In this document: positions 1 to 8,947 of the stretch, piece by piece
Layout of the letters: every line of letters begins with the position of its first letter
How positions within the stretch are numbered: the stretch's first letter is position 1
Assembly: GCF_000423365.1 (NCBI RefSeq)
Contig: NZ_AUHV01000002.1
Coordinates: 186,001 to 250,000, forward strand
DNA: 64,000 nt
Reading direction: 5' to 3'
From: Maritalea myrionectae DSM 19524
GTDB lineage: Bacteria > Pseudomonadota > Alphaproteobacteria > Rhizobiales > Devosiaceae
Notes under the pieces: generated by a model
Databases searched by the model: none
Seen by the model: only the letters and a program-made list of their open reading frames with translations
What the model was told of the DNA's origin: nothing
Made by a program: the position numbers and the translations under genes

Positions 1-423
1 AATGCCGATGCGGCATTTGACCGTGACCGGCGTATCCGTTGCGTCACGCATGGCGCGGACGCACTCGGCCACCAGCGCTGGCTCGGCCATCAAGCAAGCG
101 CCGAAGCGGCCTGACTGCACGCGATCTGACGGGCAACCAACATTGAGGTTGATCTCGTCATAGCCGAACTGATCGCAAAGCTTGGTGGCCGCCGCCAGCT
201 CCTCTGGATCAGAGCCCCCGAGTTGAACAGCGATGGGATGTTCCACATCGTCATTATAGTTGAGGAGCCAATCAGCACCGCCACGAATAAGCGCGGCGCT
301 TGTCACCATTTCCGTAAACAACAAGGCATGACGCGACAAATGCCGATGGAAAAATCGGCAATGGCGATCTGTCCAATCCATCATCGGGGCCACAGAAAAT
401 TTGCGCGCTTGCTGGATGCTCAT
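1..423 (-). CDS. dusA: tRNA-dihydrouridine synthase A, N-terminal part (cut by window start)
   Basis: FMN enzyme that reduces uridines in the tRNA D-loop. The first 141 residues are present; the frame stays open to base 1, so the C-terminus lies outside the window. Translation from the ATG at 421-423 shows the Dus motifs: [15 protein letters not shown] near the N-terminus (flavin-binding start of the TIM barrel), [10 protein letters not shown], and [22 protein letters not shown], which carries the catalytic cysteine region. The run [10 protein letters not shown] and the GRFGA spacing are typical of the DusA subfamily rather than DusB or DusC. Transcription runs out of the window to the left. 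No long alternative start is needed because the motif begins about ten residues in. Confidence 0.93.
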   Translation of the reverse strand, partial: MSIQQARKFSVAPMMDWTDRHCRFFHRHLSRHALLFTEMVTSAALIRGGADWLLNYNDDVEHPIAVQLGGSDPEELAAATKLCDQFGYDEINLNVGCPSDRVQSGRFGACLMAEPALVAECVRAMRDATDTPVTVKCRIGI

Positions 424-465
424 GCTGCTTTATTCACAATAGTTGAGTTTGAGTGGGCGCTAGTA

Positions 466-479
466 CCATAAAAATATGG
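466..479. repeat. Short AT-rich inverted repeat in dusA upstream gap
   Basis: CCATA-AAAA-TATGG lies in the 116-base gap between the divergent dusA start and the small membrane protein at 540. It could be a regulator site or chance in AT-rich DNA. The rest of the gap holds the AGGAGG ribosome site at 529-534 and no other clear signal. Confidence 0.25.
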
Positions 480-539
480 CTTTGTCGCCTATTTGAACCA
501 AAAGCGGGGTTCATGCGTTGTTGTTGTTAGGAGGTATTT

Positions 540-767
540 ATGCAAGACCAAAAAAATGAACAACCTGAGACAGTAACAAAAACCGAAGCCCGCCAGGGGC
601 AACGTGGCTTTAGCACGCGGGTTTTGGCAATTTCGTTGGCCGTAATCGTTGTGGCGTTTGCCGCCATTTACATCTATGCGGAATCGAATGACAGCGAGAC
701 CCCAAACTTGGTTGATACACCAAGCTTGGACACCAGCCAGCTGACCACCACGGGCTGGTTTGCCTAA
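540..767 (+). CDS. Small single-pass membrane protein, unknown function
   Basis: A 75-residue protein with a charged N-terminal tail (residues 1-25, rich in K, E, Q and R), one hydrophobic helix (about residues 28-45, TRVLAISLAVIVVAFAAIYI) and a short Ser/Thr/Asp-rich tail. A strong AGGAGG ribosome site at 529-534 sits five bases before the ATG, which is the main reason to believe the gene. The positively charged N-side suggests an N-in orientation with the tail in the periplasm. It lies 111 bases upstream of kdgK on the same strand. I do not recognise the family. No cysteines or lipobox are present. Confidence 0.6.
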   Translation: MQDQKNEQPETVTKTEARQGQRGFSTRVLAISLAVIVVAFAAIYIYAESNDSETPNLVDTPSLDTSQLTTTGWFA

Positions 768-878
768 CTGAAGCGTACCGCATTAGATATTCAGGGCCTT
801 GCACGATGCTGGGTCTTAAGGATAAAAGCGGCACCGTCCCCCTCGCTTTAGGTAGCGCAAATTTGTTGGAGAGCCCTG

Positions 879-1790
879 ATGACAAAGCTGATTTCCATTG
901 GCGAATGCATGATCGAAATGAGTGCGTTGGAAGATGGGCTCTACAAAAAGGGATATGCGGGCGACAGCCTTAATATGGCTTATTATGCCCGTAGCTTCTT
1001 GCCTCAATCGTTTGATGTCGACTATTTCACCGCCCTTGGTGATGACGTTGAAAGCGAGGCTTTGGCCAAGAGCCTCGAACGCCACGGTATCGGCACCGAT
1101 TTGATCAAATATCTGCCGGGGAAATCACCTGGCCTCTATATGATCTCGTTGGACAATGGCGAGCGGATGTTCAGCTATTGGCGCTCGGCTTCGGCGGCCA
1201 AGGAAATGGCGCAGGACATCGGTTTTCTAGAGCGCACATTGCTTGGGGACCACGCGCTGTTTTTCTCCGGCATCAGCTTGGCCATTTTGCAGCCAGATAC
1301 ACGCGCCCAGTTTCTTGACGTGCTCAACACGGCAAAGGAAAATGGGCAACAGGTGATTTTTGACAGCAATTTGCGCCCTTCCCTATGGCAAAATCGCCAG
1401 GAGATGGCCGATTGGACAGCAAAGGCCTCAGCGGTGTGCACGATGGCCCTACCGACCGTGCCGGACGAATATGTATTGTTTGACGAAAAATCGTCTGAGC
1501 AGGTGGCGGAACGGTATTTACGTGCCGGATGCACCGAAATTGTGGTGAAGGCGGGGCCAGAAGACGCATTGTTGACCGATGGTCAGCAAAAAGAATGGGT
1601 TGGCCCCGGCCAATCTATACAACCTGTCGACACCACAGGTGCCGGCGACAGTTTTAACGGCGGCTATATTGCGGCGCGTTTGTCGGGCAAAAATATGGTC
1701 GACGCTGCGCAGTTTGCGCACAAGGTGGCCGGACAAGTTATCCAGCACCGTGGCGCACTTGTCGCGGACATTAAATCACTGGTGAAGTAG
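879..1790 (+). CDS. kdgK: 2-keto-3-deoxygluconate kinase (PfkB family)
   Basis: A ribokinase-type sugar kinase of 303 residues that phosphorylates 2-keto-3-deoxygluconate to KDPG for the Entner-Doudoroff route. The N-terminus LISIGECMIEMS and the mid-region NGERMFSYWRSASAA match KDG kinases more than fructokinases. The PfkB C-terminal signature DTTGAGDSFNGGYIAARLSG is intact, with the catalytic Asp in GAGD. A GGAGAG ribosome site lies seven bases before the ATG. No aldolase or uronate gene is nearby, so this looks like a stand-alone copy. Fructokinase or another PfkB specificity is the alternative. Confidence 0.85.
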   Translation: MTKLISIGECMIEMSALEDGLYKKGYAGDSLNMAYYARSFLPQSFDVDYFTALGDDVESEALAKSLERHGIGTDLIKYLPGKSPGLYMISLDNGERMFSYWRSASAAKEMAQDIGFLERTLLGDHALFFSGISLAILQPDTRAQFLDVLNTAKENGQQVIFDSNLRPSLWQNRQEMADWTAKASAVCTMALPTVPDEYVLFDEKSSEQVAERYLRAGCTEIVVKAGPEDALLTDGQQKEWVGPGQSIQPVDTTGAGDSFNGGYIAARLSGKNMVDAAQFAHKVAGQVIQHRGALVADIKSLVK

Positions 1791-1804
1791 CCCAGTTTTT
1801 TCAA

Positions 1805-1877
1805 GCACAAGCGATTTTTGTGCTGTTGTTCAAGGGCCTTGGCACAGATCCCTCTTTTAGCGGCACCTGATCTGTGC
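1805..1877. repeat. Two inverted repeats in the kdgK-rimK gap
   Basis: GCACAA (1805-1810) pairs with TTGTGC (1818-1823) around a 7-base loop, and GCACAGATC (1842-1850) pairs with GATCTGTGC (1869-1877) around an 18-base loop. Neither is followed by a T-run on either strand, so they are not convincing intrinsic terminators. They may mark the end of the kdgK transcript or a regulator site for rimK, whose start is at 1990. Confidence 0.35.
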
Positions 1878-1989
1878 AATGCTACACCTTAACTGCTTTA
1901 TGACGCGCGTCGCGCGAAAAAGATGCGTGCAAACGTACAACTGCATAAAGCGCGAAACATTCACAGGAAACGTCTTACTTGAGGTCCTT

Positions 1990-2895
1990 ATGAGAATTGC
2001 AATGCTTGCGCGCAACTCTTCGCTTTACTCCCACCAGCGCTTAAAAGAAGCAGCGGTGGCCCGCGGACACGAACTCGATATTATCAACACACTTCGATGT
2101 TATATGAACATCGCCTCCCGACGGCCCGAGGTGTTCCATAATGGTGAAAAGCTGACGGGCTATGATGCGGTTATTCCGCGTATTGGCTCTTCCATCACCT
2201 ATTACGGCCTCGCCGTGTTGCGCCAATTTGAAATGATGGGTGTTTATCCGCTCAATGAATCTGTGGCCATTGGCCGCTCACGCGACAAGTTGCGCTCCAT
2301 GCAATTGATGGCACGCGATGGCATTGGCCTGCCCGTGACAACTTTTGCCCATGACCCGCGCCAGACCGAAGAAGTGCTGCGGTTGGCAGGTGGTGCGCCA
2401 TTGGTGATCAAACTATTGGAAGGCACCCAAGGCATTGGTGTTGTTTTGGCTGATAGTAACCGATCCGCAAAATCAGTGATTGAAGCTTTCCGCGGGGCTG
2501 GCGTGAATATTTTGGTGCAAGAGTTCATCAAAGAAGCTGGCGGCACCGACATTCGGGCCATCGTGATCGGCGGCAAGGTTGTCGCGGCTATGGAACGGAC
2601 GGGCGCAGAAGGCGATTTCCGCTCAAATCTGCACCGGGGTGGCTCGGCCAAACGGGTGAAGATTACGCCGGAAGAAAAATCAACAGCCATCCGGGCAGCC
2701 AAATCAATGGGCCTTAATGTCTGTGGTGTGGATATGCTGCGCTCCAACCATGGTGCGGTGGTGATGGAAGTGAACTCTTCACCCGGCCTTGAGGGCGTGG
2801 AAACAGCAACTGGGCTCGACATTGCTGGCAAGATCATTGAGTTTATGGAAAAGCACCATAAACCATGGGCCACAAAGACGAAGGGCAAAGGCTAG
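1990..2895 (+). CDS. rimK: RimK-type ATP-grasp glutamate ligase
   Basis: ATP-dependent ligase that adds glutamates to the C-terminus of ribosomal protein S6 in the characterised members; some make poly-glutamate chains or modify small molecules. I start it at the ATG at 1990 ([18 protein letters not shown]), giving 301 residues, the usual RimK length; the frame is open further upstream but that part has no family similarity. Visible features are the N-terminal pre-ATP-grasp domain, the glycine-rich nucleotide loop [10 protein letters not shown] (about residue 140), and the metal-binding [11 protein letters not shown] near residue 260. The stop is four bases before the next gene's start, so the two are co-translated. 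Confidence 0.92.
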   Translation: MRIAMLARNSSLYSHQRLKEAAVARGHELDIINTLRCYMNIASRRPEVFHNGEKLTGYDAVIPRIGSSITYYGLAVLRQFEMMGVYPLNESVAIGRSRDKLRSMQLMARDGIGLPVTTFAHDPRQTEEVLRLAGGAPLVIKLLEGTQGIGVVLADSNRSAKSVIEAFRGAGVNILVQEFIKEAGGTDIRAIVIGGKVVAAMERTGAEGDFRSNLHRGGSAKRVKITPEEKSTAIRAAKSMGLNVCGVDMLRSNHGAVVMEVNSSPGLEGVETATGLDIAGKIIEFMEKHHKPWATKTKGKG

Positions 2896-2899
2896 CCAG

Positions 2900-3940
2900 A
2901 TGAAAGCAGAGGCGTTTGAGATTGGCGGCGAGCGCATTTTGCCCGGCGAGCGACGGACTGTTGACTTACCTGTCAGCGTGCTTTCAGACCATACGCCCGT
3001 CACCATGTCGACCCATGTTATCAATGGCAAACGCCCCGGCCCGATCGTTTTTGTCAGCGCTGCGATCCACGGCGATGAAGTGATCGGCGTGGAGATTGTA
3101 CGCCGCGTGCTGCAATCGCCAAAACTGCGCGGGCTGCGCGGCACCCTCATTTGCATCCCGATTGTAAATGCCTTCGGGTTTTTGAACCATTCGCGCTATC
3201 TGCCTGACCGCCGCGACCTTAATCGCAGCTTCCCCGGTTCTGAAACGGGCTCATTGGCGGGACGGCTAGCGCATCTGTTTATCTCTGAAATCGTCAAACG
3301 ATCAGATTTTGGCATTGATCTGCACTCTGCCGCGAGCCATCGCGATAATTATCCACAAATCAGGGTCACGCCAGGTCGCCCGAAACTGCGTGAACTTGCC
3401 GACATGTTCGGCGCGCCTATTCTTTTGACATCAAAGGTGCGTGAAGGTTCGCTGCGCGAAGCCGCTTCCGCAGTGGACTGTGACGTTCTGCTCTACGAAG
3501 CGGGCGGCGGTCTGCGATTTGATGAGTTTGCCGTGCGCGTTGGCACCACCGGGGTGCTACGCACCCTTCATGGCCTTGGCATGATTGCGGGCAAGCCTAT
3601 TGCCCCCTCCAAAGCCAATCCCCTTGTGTGCAGCGACAGCTATTGGATGCGTTCGCCCGCTGGCGGGCTTTTGCGGACATTCAAAAAGTCTGGCGACACT
3701 GTTGTAAAAGGCGATGTGTTGGGCGTTGTCTCCGACCCGTTTGGCGAAGTGGAAACCCCCATTACGGCCAACACCGATGGTGTGATTATTGGCCGAAGCG
3801 AGCTTCCCATTGTCAATGAAGGCGATGCGACGTTTCACATTGCGCAGCCCGCACGCCATCGCAATGCGGAAACGGCGCTAGACCTTTATACCGCAGACGT
3901 TGAAGGCTCGACCCTATTTGACGAAGACGAGATTATTTAG
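2900..3940 (+). CDS. Succinylglutamate desuccinylase/aspartoacylase-family (M14) deacylase
   Basis: Zinc-dependent deacylase of the AstE/AspA type, 346 residues from the ATG at 2900, four bases after the rimK stop. The zinc motif is seen as SAAIHGDEVIGVEI (His and Glu ligands about residues 57-60) and the later FGIDLHSA with the third ligand His. The C-terminal 90 residues (from about SYWMRSPAGGLLRTF, then VKGDVLGVV) form the small beta-barrel domain common in this family. The start upstream of 2900 would overlap rimK and has no similarity. The true substrate is unknown: a bond made by the neighbouring RimK is a reasonable guess, but that is inference from the gene pairing only. Confidence 0.85.
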   Translation: MKAEAFEIGGERILPGERRTVDLPVSVLSDHTPVTMSTHVINGKRPGPIVFVSAAIHGDEVIGVEIVRRVLQSPKLRGLRGTLICIPIVNAFGFLNHSRYLPDRRDLNRSFPGSETGSLAGRLAHLFISEIVKRSDFGIDLHSAASHRDNYPQIRVTPGRPKLRELADMFGAPILLTSKVREGSLREAASAVDCDVLLYEAGGGLRFDEFAVRVGTTGVLRTLHGLGMIAGKPIAPSKANPLVCSDSYWMRSPAGGLLRTFKKSGDTVVKGDVLGVVSDPFGEVETPITANTDGVIIGRSELPIVNEGDATFHIAQPARHRNAETALDLYTADVEGSTLFDEDEII

Positions 3941-6357
3941 CTGCCCGTCTCGCCATCCGATTTTGGCTTTGCACGCGATCTAGGCTTTGGCTTTGCCTGT
4001 GCTTTACCGGTGAGCTGATCCATAATTTTGGGATCAGCGGTGCGGATATTGAGATCGCGTTGTGGGAACGGGATTTCCACATTGTTTTCGCGGAACACAT
4101 TGTCGATGGCGAAAAGCAAATCGGTTTGCACACGTGGGTAGATTGTATAATCGTTCACGTGGATGCGCAGTTGGAAATTGATTGAGCTATCGCCAAACCC
4201 TTCGAAGAACACAAAGGGTTCAGGCCTTTTCAAGACATTTTCATGATCGTGCGCCAACTCCAGCATCAAATCACGCACCAATTCAAGATTGCTGCCGTAA
4301 GCAACGCCGATGGGGATATCCACCCGCCCCGAGCGGATTTTGTGCGTCCAGTTGCCAACAGGCGCGTTGATGAAGTCGGAGTTGGGAATGATGATGGTCT
4401 GGTTGTGAATTGTGTTGATCTCTGTCGCGCGCACGCTGATTTTTGACACCGTACCGGAGAAGCCACTGGCTTGCACAAAGTCGCCCACCTTGATGGGGCG
4501 CTCCACAAGCATGATCAAACCAGACACAAAGTTGGAAACCACGTTTTGCAGGCCAAAACCAATGCCCAATGACAGCGCACCGGCAACGATGGCAAGACTG
4601 CCCAAATCCACCCCTGCCCCGGTGATGCCTAAAAAGATCGAGAGCGCAATACCGACATAACCGACGCCGGTACGGATGGAATCCTTTACGCCATGGTCAG
4701 CTCGCGTCCGCTCCAGCACCGTGTTGCCCAACCAGCTTTGGAACAGGCGTGTGACCGCAACGCCGATGGCGAAAATGATGATACCGTAAAAAATACTGGC
4801 AAGGGAAAACTCAAAACTGCCGATTTGAATGCCGACGATCGCTTGTCGCATCCAGGCGAACAAATCTTCAACCCGTGAGCCCCATTGCAACAAAATGGCC
4901 GGAATGGCCGCCAGCAACACCAAAATGAAAAAGCCAATGCTGGCAAAAAGGGCATACTGATCGACATCGGTCTCATCCAGTGAAAACCGATCCTTCAGCC
5001 ACTGGCCCACGCGGGTGGGGGCCAGCACACCAGGCTTCCCCGCCTCAGAGGAAAGCAGGTAACCCAAGAATGCTGTCGCAAGAATGGTGCCTGTGACCAC
5101 CAATTGCTGCGCCATAAAGCGCGCAAGGCCAATATAGCCAGCCACAGCGGCCAAGATGATGGCGATGGACGCCAACAACAACGGAATGCGCACCCAAGGC
5201 GGCAGGCTGCGGGACACATCATCCTCACGCTTGTCGCGCACCCGGGCCAACAAGAGCAACAATATTGCAATGAGCACGGAGGCCAAAAAGCTATTGCCAA
5301 TGGTGAAGGCCAATGGCGCATTAACCAATTGGCCGAGTTGACGTGTCAAATAATCCAGCGCGTGCACAAGCGCCAAGGAGCTGACGAGCACGTGAATGCG
5401 CTGGGCGGCGAAACTGGACAGTGGCACCAGCCGCAACTCTGAATTACCGGGCGAAAAGACCGCGCGGCTCAGGCGAAAAGCGAACGAAACGCCAAACACC
5501 ACAATAAATAAGGTGCGCACAAAAACACGTAGCTCGGCATTGAACAATGATGCAAAATCCATTGCCCAATAGCCCAGCGCGAGGGCCAGGCCCAACAGGC
5601 CAACGGGAATGATGGTGGTGGCGAACGGCAGGATGAGTGCGTTGAGCCGAGATGTGCTAGACGACAGGATGCTATTGGCGCGGCGGGTGAGCACAAGTAC
5701 GCCGAGCAGCAAGATGCAAAAGAAAGCAAACACCAAACCAAATGGGCGCGGATCGGGTGCGACTTTTACGGTCCACCACGTGCGCAATTTGGATTGGAAC
5801 CGGGAGATGGCTGTGAGGCTGTCACCCGAAATACTGGCCAAAAGATCGATGGTTATGGGCGAGCGTTGCGACAAGCGATTGGTGAAAATCTGCCGCCGCA
5901 AGTCCGCAATCCGCTCAAAGGCTTTGTTGATATTTTGATCTAGTTCATCAGCGCGCGTTGTGACGATACGCAGTTCCTGGCGTTGCGCCATGGTCTCTTC
6001 TCGGTCGCTACGCACTTGAAGGCTTTCGGATCCCCCTTCGGCCGGCGCTGGTCCTAAGGCTTCCAATTGAGCGGTCAGTACCGTGATCCGCTCTTCGACA
6101 GGCACGACAACCGCATCAATCGCGGATTGTAGATCAAGCAGCTTTGATCTAGCGCCAATCAAAGTGTTGTCATTGTCCGCGTTGTCGATCGTGCGGCCAA
6201 TAAACTCAACACTGCGCTCGATCTTGTCGAGCTCCTCCAGCTTTTGCTCAACATCAATGGCTTGTGCAAATGCAATGCTGGTCATAAGGACCAGAGCGAC
6301 AAGGGCCATCATAGCCCGATGCAAGATCGCGTAATTAGCAGAACTGTCTATTTTCAT
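3937..6357 (-). CDS. Large mechanosensitive channel, MscS family with DUF3772 periplasmic domain
   Basis: Inner-membrane osmotic channel of 806 residues. A signal peptide (about residues 1-32, ending AFAQA) is followed by a coiled-coil-rich periplasmic region (about 35-190, DUF3772 type), then about ten membrane helices and the MscS core near residues 565-760. The pore helix and its linker are clear in LSLGIGFGLQNVVSNFVSG and LVERPIKVGDF, followed by the beta domain with VDIPIGVAYGSN. The C-terminal tail is short and basic (KAQAKPKPRSRAKPKS). The layout resembles MscK/YbdG-type large MscS proteins rather than the small MscS. Its stop shares bases with the deacylase stop on the other strand. 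Confidence 0.9.
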   Translation of the reverse strand: MKIDSSANYAILHRAMMALVALVLMTSIAFAQAIDVEQKLEELDKIERSVEFIGRTIDNADNDNTLIGARSKLLDLQSAIDAVVVPVEERITVLTAQLEALGPAPAEGGSESLQVRSDREETMAQRQELRIVTTRADELDQNINKAFERIADLRRQIFTNRLSQRSPITIDLLASISGDSLTAISRFQSKLRTWWTVKVAPDPRPFGLVFAFFCILLLGVLVLTRRANSILSSSTSRLNALILPFATTIIPVGLLGLALALGYWAMDFASLFNAELRVFVRTLFIVVFGVSFAFRLSRAVFSPGNSELRLVPLSSFAAQRIHVLVSSLALVHALDYLTRQLGQLVNAPLAFTIGNSFLASVLIAILLLLLARVRDKREDDVSRSLPPWVRIPLLLASIAIILAAVAGYIGLARFMAQQLVVTGTILATAFLGYLLSSEAGKPGVLAPTRVGQWLKDRFSLDETDVDQYALFASIGFFILVLLAAIPAILLQWGSRVEDLFAWMRQAIVGIQIGSFEFSLASIFYGIIIFAIGVAVTRLFQSWLGNTVLERTRADHGVKDSIRTGVGYVGIALSIFLGITGAGVDLGSLAIVAGALSLGIGFGLQNVVSNFVSGLIMLVERPIKVGDFVQASGFSGTVSKISVRATEINTIHNQTIIIPNSDFINAPVGNWTHKIRSGRVDIPIGVAYGSNLELVRDLMLELAHDHENVLKRPEPFVFFEGFGDSSINFQLRIHVNDYTIYPRVQTDLLFAIDNVFRENNVEIPFPQRDLNIRTADPKIMDQLTGKAQAKPKPRSRAKPKSDGETGS

Positions 6358-6423
6358 AAGGAGAATTTAGGCTGGCTGCCCTGATTTGGCAACTTGAATT
6401 CGGTGTCCAAAGATGCGGTGGGA

Positions 6424-6708
6424 TTATGAATTGGCTTCAATCATGTCCACTGCGTTTTCCAGTTGCTGCTTTGCATCCACCAATGCGTTTGCGCGGCAAA
6501 GATCTGTCGCTTCCACCAAGAGTTCGATGAGCATGTTGAATTCTTCCGCGTTCAGATCGGCTGATAGAGACTGGTTTTCGAGCTCTTGCACATGGTCCAA
6601 ACATGATTGAGCATCGGCATAGTCAGCCATGTCCTGCGCCTGAGCAGAACCAAATGCCATGCTGCCCACAAGTGCGGCCGCAGTAAAAATTTTCAATATC
6701 GCTCTCAT
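6424..6708 (-). CDS. Small secreted helical protein, unknown function
   Basis: A 94-residue protein starting at the ATG at 6706-6708 (MRAILKIFTAAALVG), preceded by an AGGTG ribosome site; an upstream extension of the frame has no signal sequence and is ignored. Residues 1-23 form a signal peptide with a likely cut after AQA. The mature part is acidic and helical, with two cysteines (in SCLDHV and LCRANA) that could form one disulfide in the periplasm. It follows the MscS gene's promoter side on the same strand, 66 bases upstream of that gene, and may be co-transcribed with it. I do not recognise the family. Confidence 0.65.
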   Translation of the reverse strand: MRAILKIFTAAALVGSMAFGSAQAQDMADYADAQSCLDHVQELENQSLSADLNAEEFNMLIELLVEATDLCRANALVDAKQQLENAVDMIEANS

Positions 6709-6878
6709 ATTGCACCTAACCGCAAATGGACCATAAATATGAAACGCAGCGCAGTCCGCATTGGTTTCAATTATATTTATGTGGGTGGCGCAAACGGGCT
6801 TTTTTAGGGCCGTGTGCTGCGCGCGTTTAAAATAACTCAAAGTGTGATTTTAATATCGCACCTGAAAAATGGATGCCG

Positions 6879-7775
6879 TTATTCAAATCCATCGCCCATG
6901 CCGCCTTTGGCCAACAATTCATCAATTGTGCTGCCGGGAATGCCGTTAGACAGTGCGCTAAACTCGGCACCGTCAAACATCTGCTGCGCCGCATCAACGA
7001 TGGTTTTGTGGACGGCGCGCGCTAAGCTGCTGCCCAAGCTGATCCGCGCGACGCCAATTTCGGCAAAGTCGGCAATTTTGTATTGGGTGAAAGGCCCCGC
7101 GCACAGCGCATTGACCGGTATATCGACCGATTTGACAATGGTCGCAAGATCTTCAAATGATTTGGGCATGGGCACATAAACCACGTCCGCCCCCACCTGT
7201 TCAAAGGCTTTTATCCGGCGGATGGCTTCATCTAATCCATAGTGCCCCACCATGACGCCGTCGGCGCGGGCGGTGAGCGTGAAGGTCATACCTGTCTCGT
7301 CGCAAGCCGTTTTCTTGGCGTCCACCGCTGCCTCAATACGTTCCACTGAAGCCTTAAAATCATATGCTGTTTGCGTTGGGAACTGAATATCTTCAATGCC
7401 ACACCCGGCTACCCCCATCGCAACGGATTGACGGACGGTTGCTTTGACATCATCCAAGCTGTCGCCAAAGCCGTTTTCCAAATCCGCATTAACAGGCAGA
7501 GTTGTGGCCCCATTGATGCTGACAGCGTGTGCAATTGCCTCTTCACGGCATAGTTTGCCACCATCAGGGCGGCCCAAAGTGAAGGCATGAGCAGCCGATG
7601 ACGTGGCCAGCGCTTTGGCGCCGAGGGCGGCCATAAGCTGGGCGGTACCTGCATCCCACACATTTGCGAGAATAAAGGGCCCGTCTTTGTGCAATTGGGC
7701 AAACCGAACTGCCTTGGCACAATCGGCTGGTGTTATGGTTTCGCTGTGGGACAATGACGACGACGATTTGTTCAT
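6879..7775 (-). CDS. Isocitrate lyase/PEP mutase-superfamily enzyme
   Basis: A TIM-barrel lyase of about 298 residues from the ATG at 7773-7775. Family motifs are ILANVWDAGTAQLMAALGAK, SSAAHAFTLGRPDG, the metal-binding acidic stretch PVNADLENGFGD and GCGIEDIQFP. Members of this broad group act on 2-oxo and C-C or P-C bonded acids (oxaloacetate decarboxylase, methylisocitrate lyase-like, phosphonopyruvate chemistry). It lacks the KKCGH signature of true isocitrate lyase. The substrate cannot be told from sequence. The gene stands alone, divergent from the JmjC-like gene at 7985. Confidence 0.82.
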   Translation of the reverse strand: MNKSSSSLSHSETITPADCAKAVRFAQLHKDGPFILANVWDAGTAQLMAALGAKALATSSAAHAFTLGRPDGGKLCREEAIAHAVSINGATTLPVNADLENGFGDSLDDVKATVRQSVAMGVAGCGIEDIQFPTQTAYDFKASVERIEAAVDAKKTACDETGMTFTLTARADGVMVGHYGLDEAIRRIKAFEQVGADVVYVPMPKSFEDLATIVKSVDIPVNALCAGPFTQYKIADFAEIGVARISLGSSLARAVHKTIVDAAQQMFDGAEFSALSNGIPGSTIDELLAKGGMGDGFE

Positions 7776-7984
7776 GGTAAATACTCTGACAAAGAATGTG
7801 GGGAGTTTGGCCCAGTTCGTGCAATTTGACAATTGAGAAGCGGCAAAACTCTGTCCTCAGTCAATACGCCAAGCAAAAATTAACCTTAGCGTGAATTATT
7901 CCCCTTCTATTTAACAGGTTAAACCCAATCGACACACAGTGCGCCTAAGTTTTTCGCAGAGATGGAATTAAAAGGACGAGGGAT

Positions 7985-8929
7985 ATGCTCGATCGACGGA
8001 TTGATGGGATTTTGACCGACTGGCAGGGGCACTATGCGTCATTGTTTGGACAACATCCGCTGCGGTTACAACATAAATTGGGTGACACCGGGCTTTTCAC
8101 AGATGAAGCGCTGGAAAGCATTTTGGAAAATGTCGACCGAAACGATTATCACGTCAATTATATGGATCCGAAAACCGGCGTGCGGCGCGAGGGCGAGTTT
8201 GGCAATGCCTCTGGCAAGCAGATATTAGAGGCCGTAAAGGCTGGCAATATTTGGATCAATTTGCGTGCGCCGGGCCGGCAAAATCCGGCCTTCGACGACA
8301 TGTTGCGCGGCATCTATGATGATTTTGAAAAGCATGTACCCGGGCTGAAAACCTACAAGCAGAACATGACCATTCTGATCTCATCGCCCAATGTGCGCGT
8401 GAAATATCATGTGGACGTGCCCGGCCAATCATTGTGGCAGGTGCGCGGACGCAAGAAGGTTTTTGTTTATCCCGCTGAGCCGCCCTTTTTGAGCGCCAAT
8501 GGCATTGAAAAGGTCGTGATCAACGAAGCCCATGAAACCGACATCCAGTTTCAAGAGTGGTTTGACGATTATGCAACCGTTTATGATTTGGAACCGGGCG
8601 AAATGCTGCATTGGCCGCTGAATTGCCCGCACCGGGTTGAGAATTATGACTGCATGAACGTGTCTGTAACCACAGAACATTGGACGGATGCGCTGCGCAA
8701 TAAATATGCGGTGAACTTTGCCAATGGCATGTTGCGCAAAATGGGGCTTAAGAACCTTGATCGCGGCACACGTGGGCTAACGTTTTACACCAAACTGGTT
8801 TTGGCCGGTGCAGTTAAATTTTCCGGTATCCAGCGCAAAGATGTTAAACCTTATAATGTAGACTTTGCGGTGGACCCGGATGCGCCAGACGGCGTGAAAG
8901 ACATTCCGGCCTATCAGTTTACTAAATAG
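7985..8929 (+). CDS. JmjC/cupin-like Fe(II)-2-oxoglutarate oxygenase-type protein
   Basis: A 314-residue protein with the double-stranded beta-helix iron site of the JmjC/cupin-8 group: His142 and Asp144 in VKYHVDVPGQS and His216 in NCPHRVENYD, giving an intact HxD...H triad. The region WQVRGRKKVFVYP between them is typical of this fold. Such proteins hydroxylate proteins or small molecules in the cytoplasm using 2-oxoglutarate and oxygen; the substrate here is unknown. It is the first gene of a compact unit: the next gene starts 18 bases after its stop and a flippase follows. This context suggests decoration of a surface polymer or lipid-linked precursor, which is inference. Confidence 0.78.
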   Translation: MLDRRIDGILTDWQGHYASLFGQHPLRLQHKLGDTGLFTDEALESILENVDRNDYHVNYMDPKTGVRREGEFGNASGKQILEAVKAGNIWINLRAPGRQNPAFDDMLRGIYDDFEKHVPGLKTYKQNMTILISSPNVRVKYHVDVPGQSLWQVRGRKKVFVYPAEPPFLSANGIEKVVINEAHETDIQFQEWFDDYATVYDLEPGEMLHWPLNCPHRVENYDCMNVSVTTEHWTDALRNKYAVNFANGMLRKMGLKNLDRGTRGLTFYTKLVLAGAVKFSGIQRKDVKPYNVDFAVDPDAPDGVKDIPAYQFTK

Positions 8930-8947
8930 CTTCGGGGCAAAGCTTTT

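Noticed and set aside
1842-1877. The 9-bp inverted repeat downstream of kdgK as a terminator
   Set aside because: The loop is 18 bases and no T-run follows on either strand.
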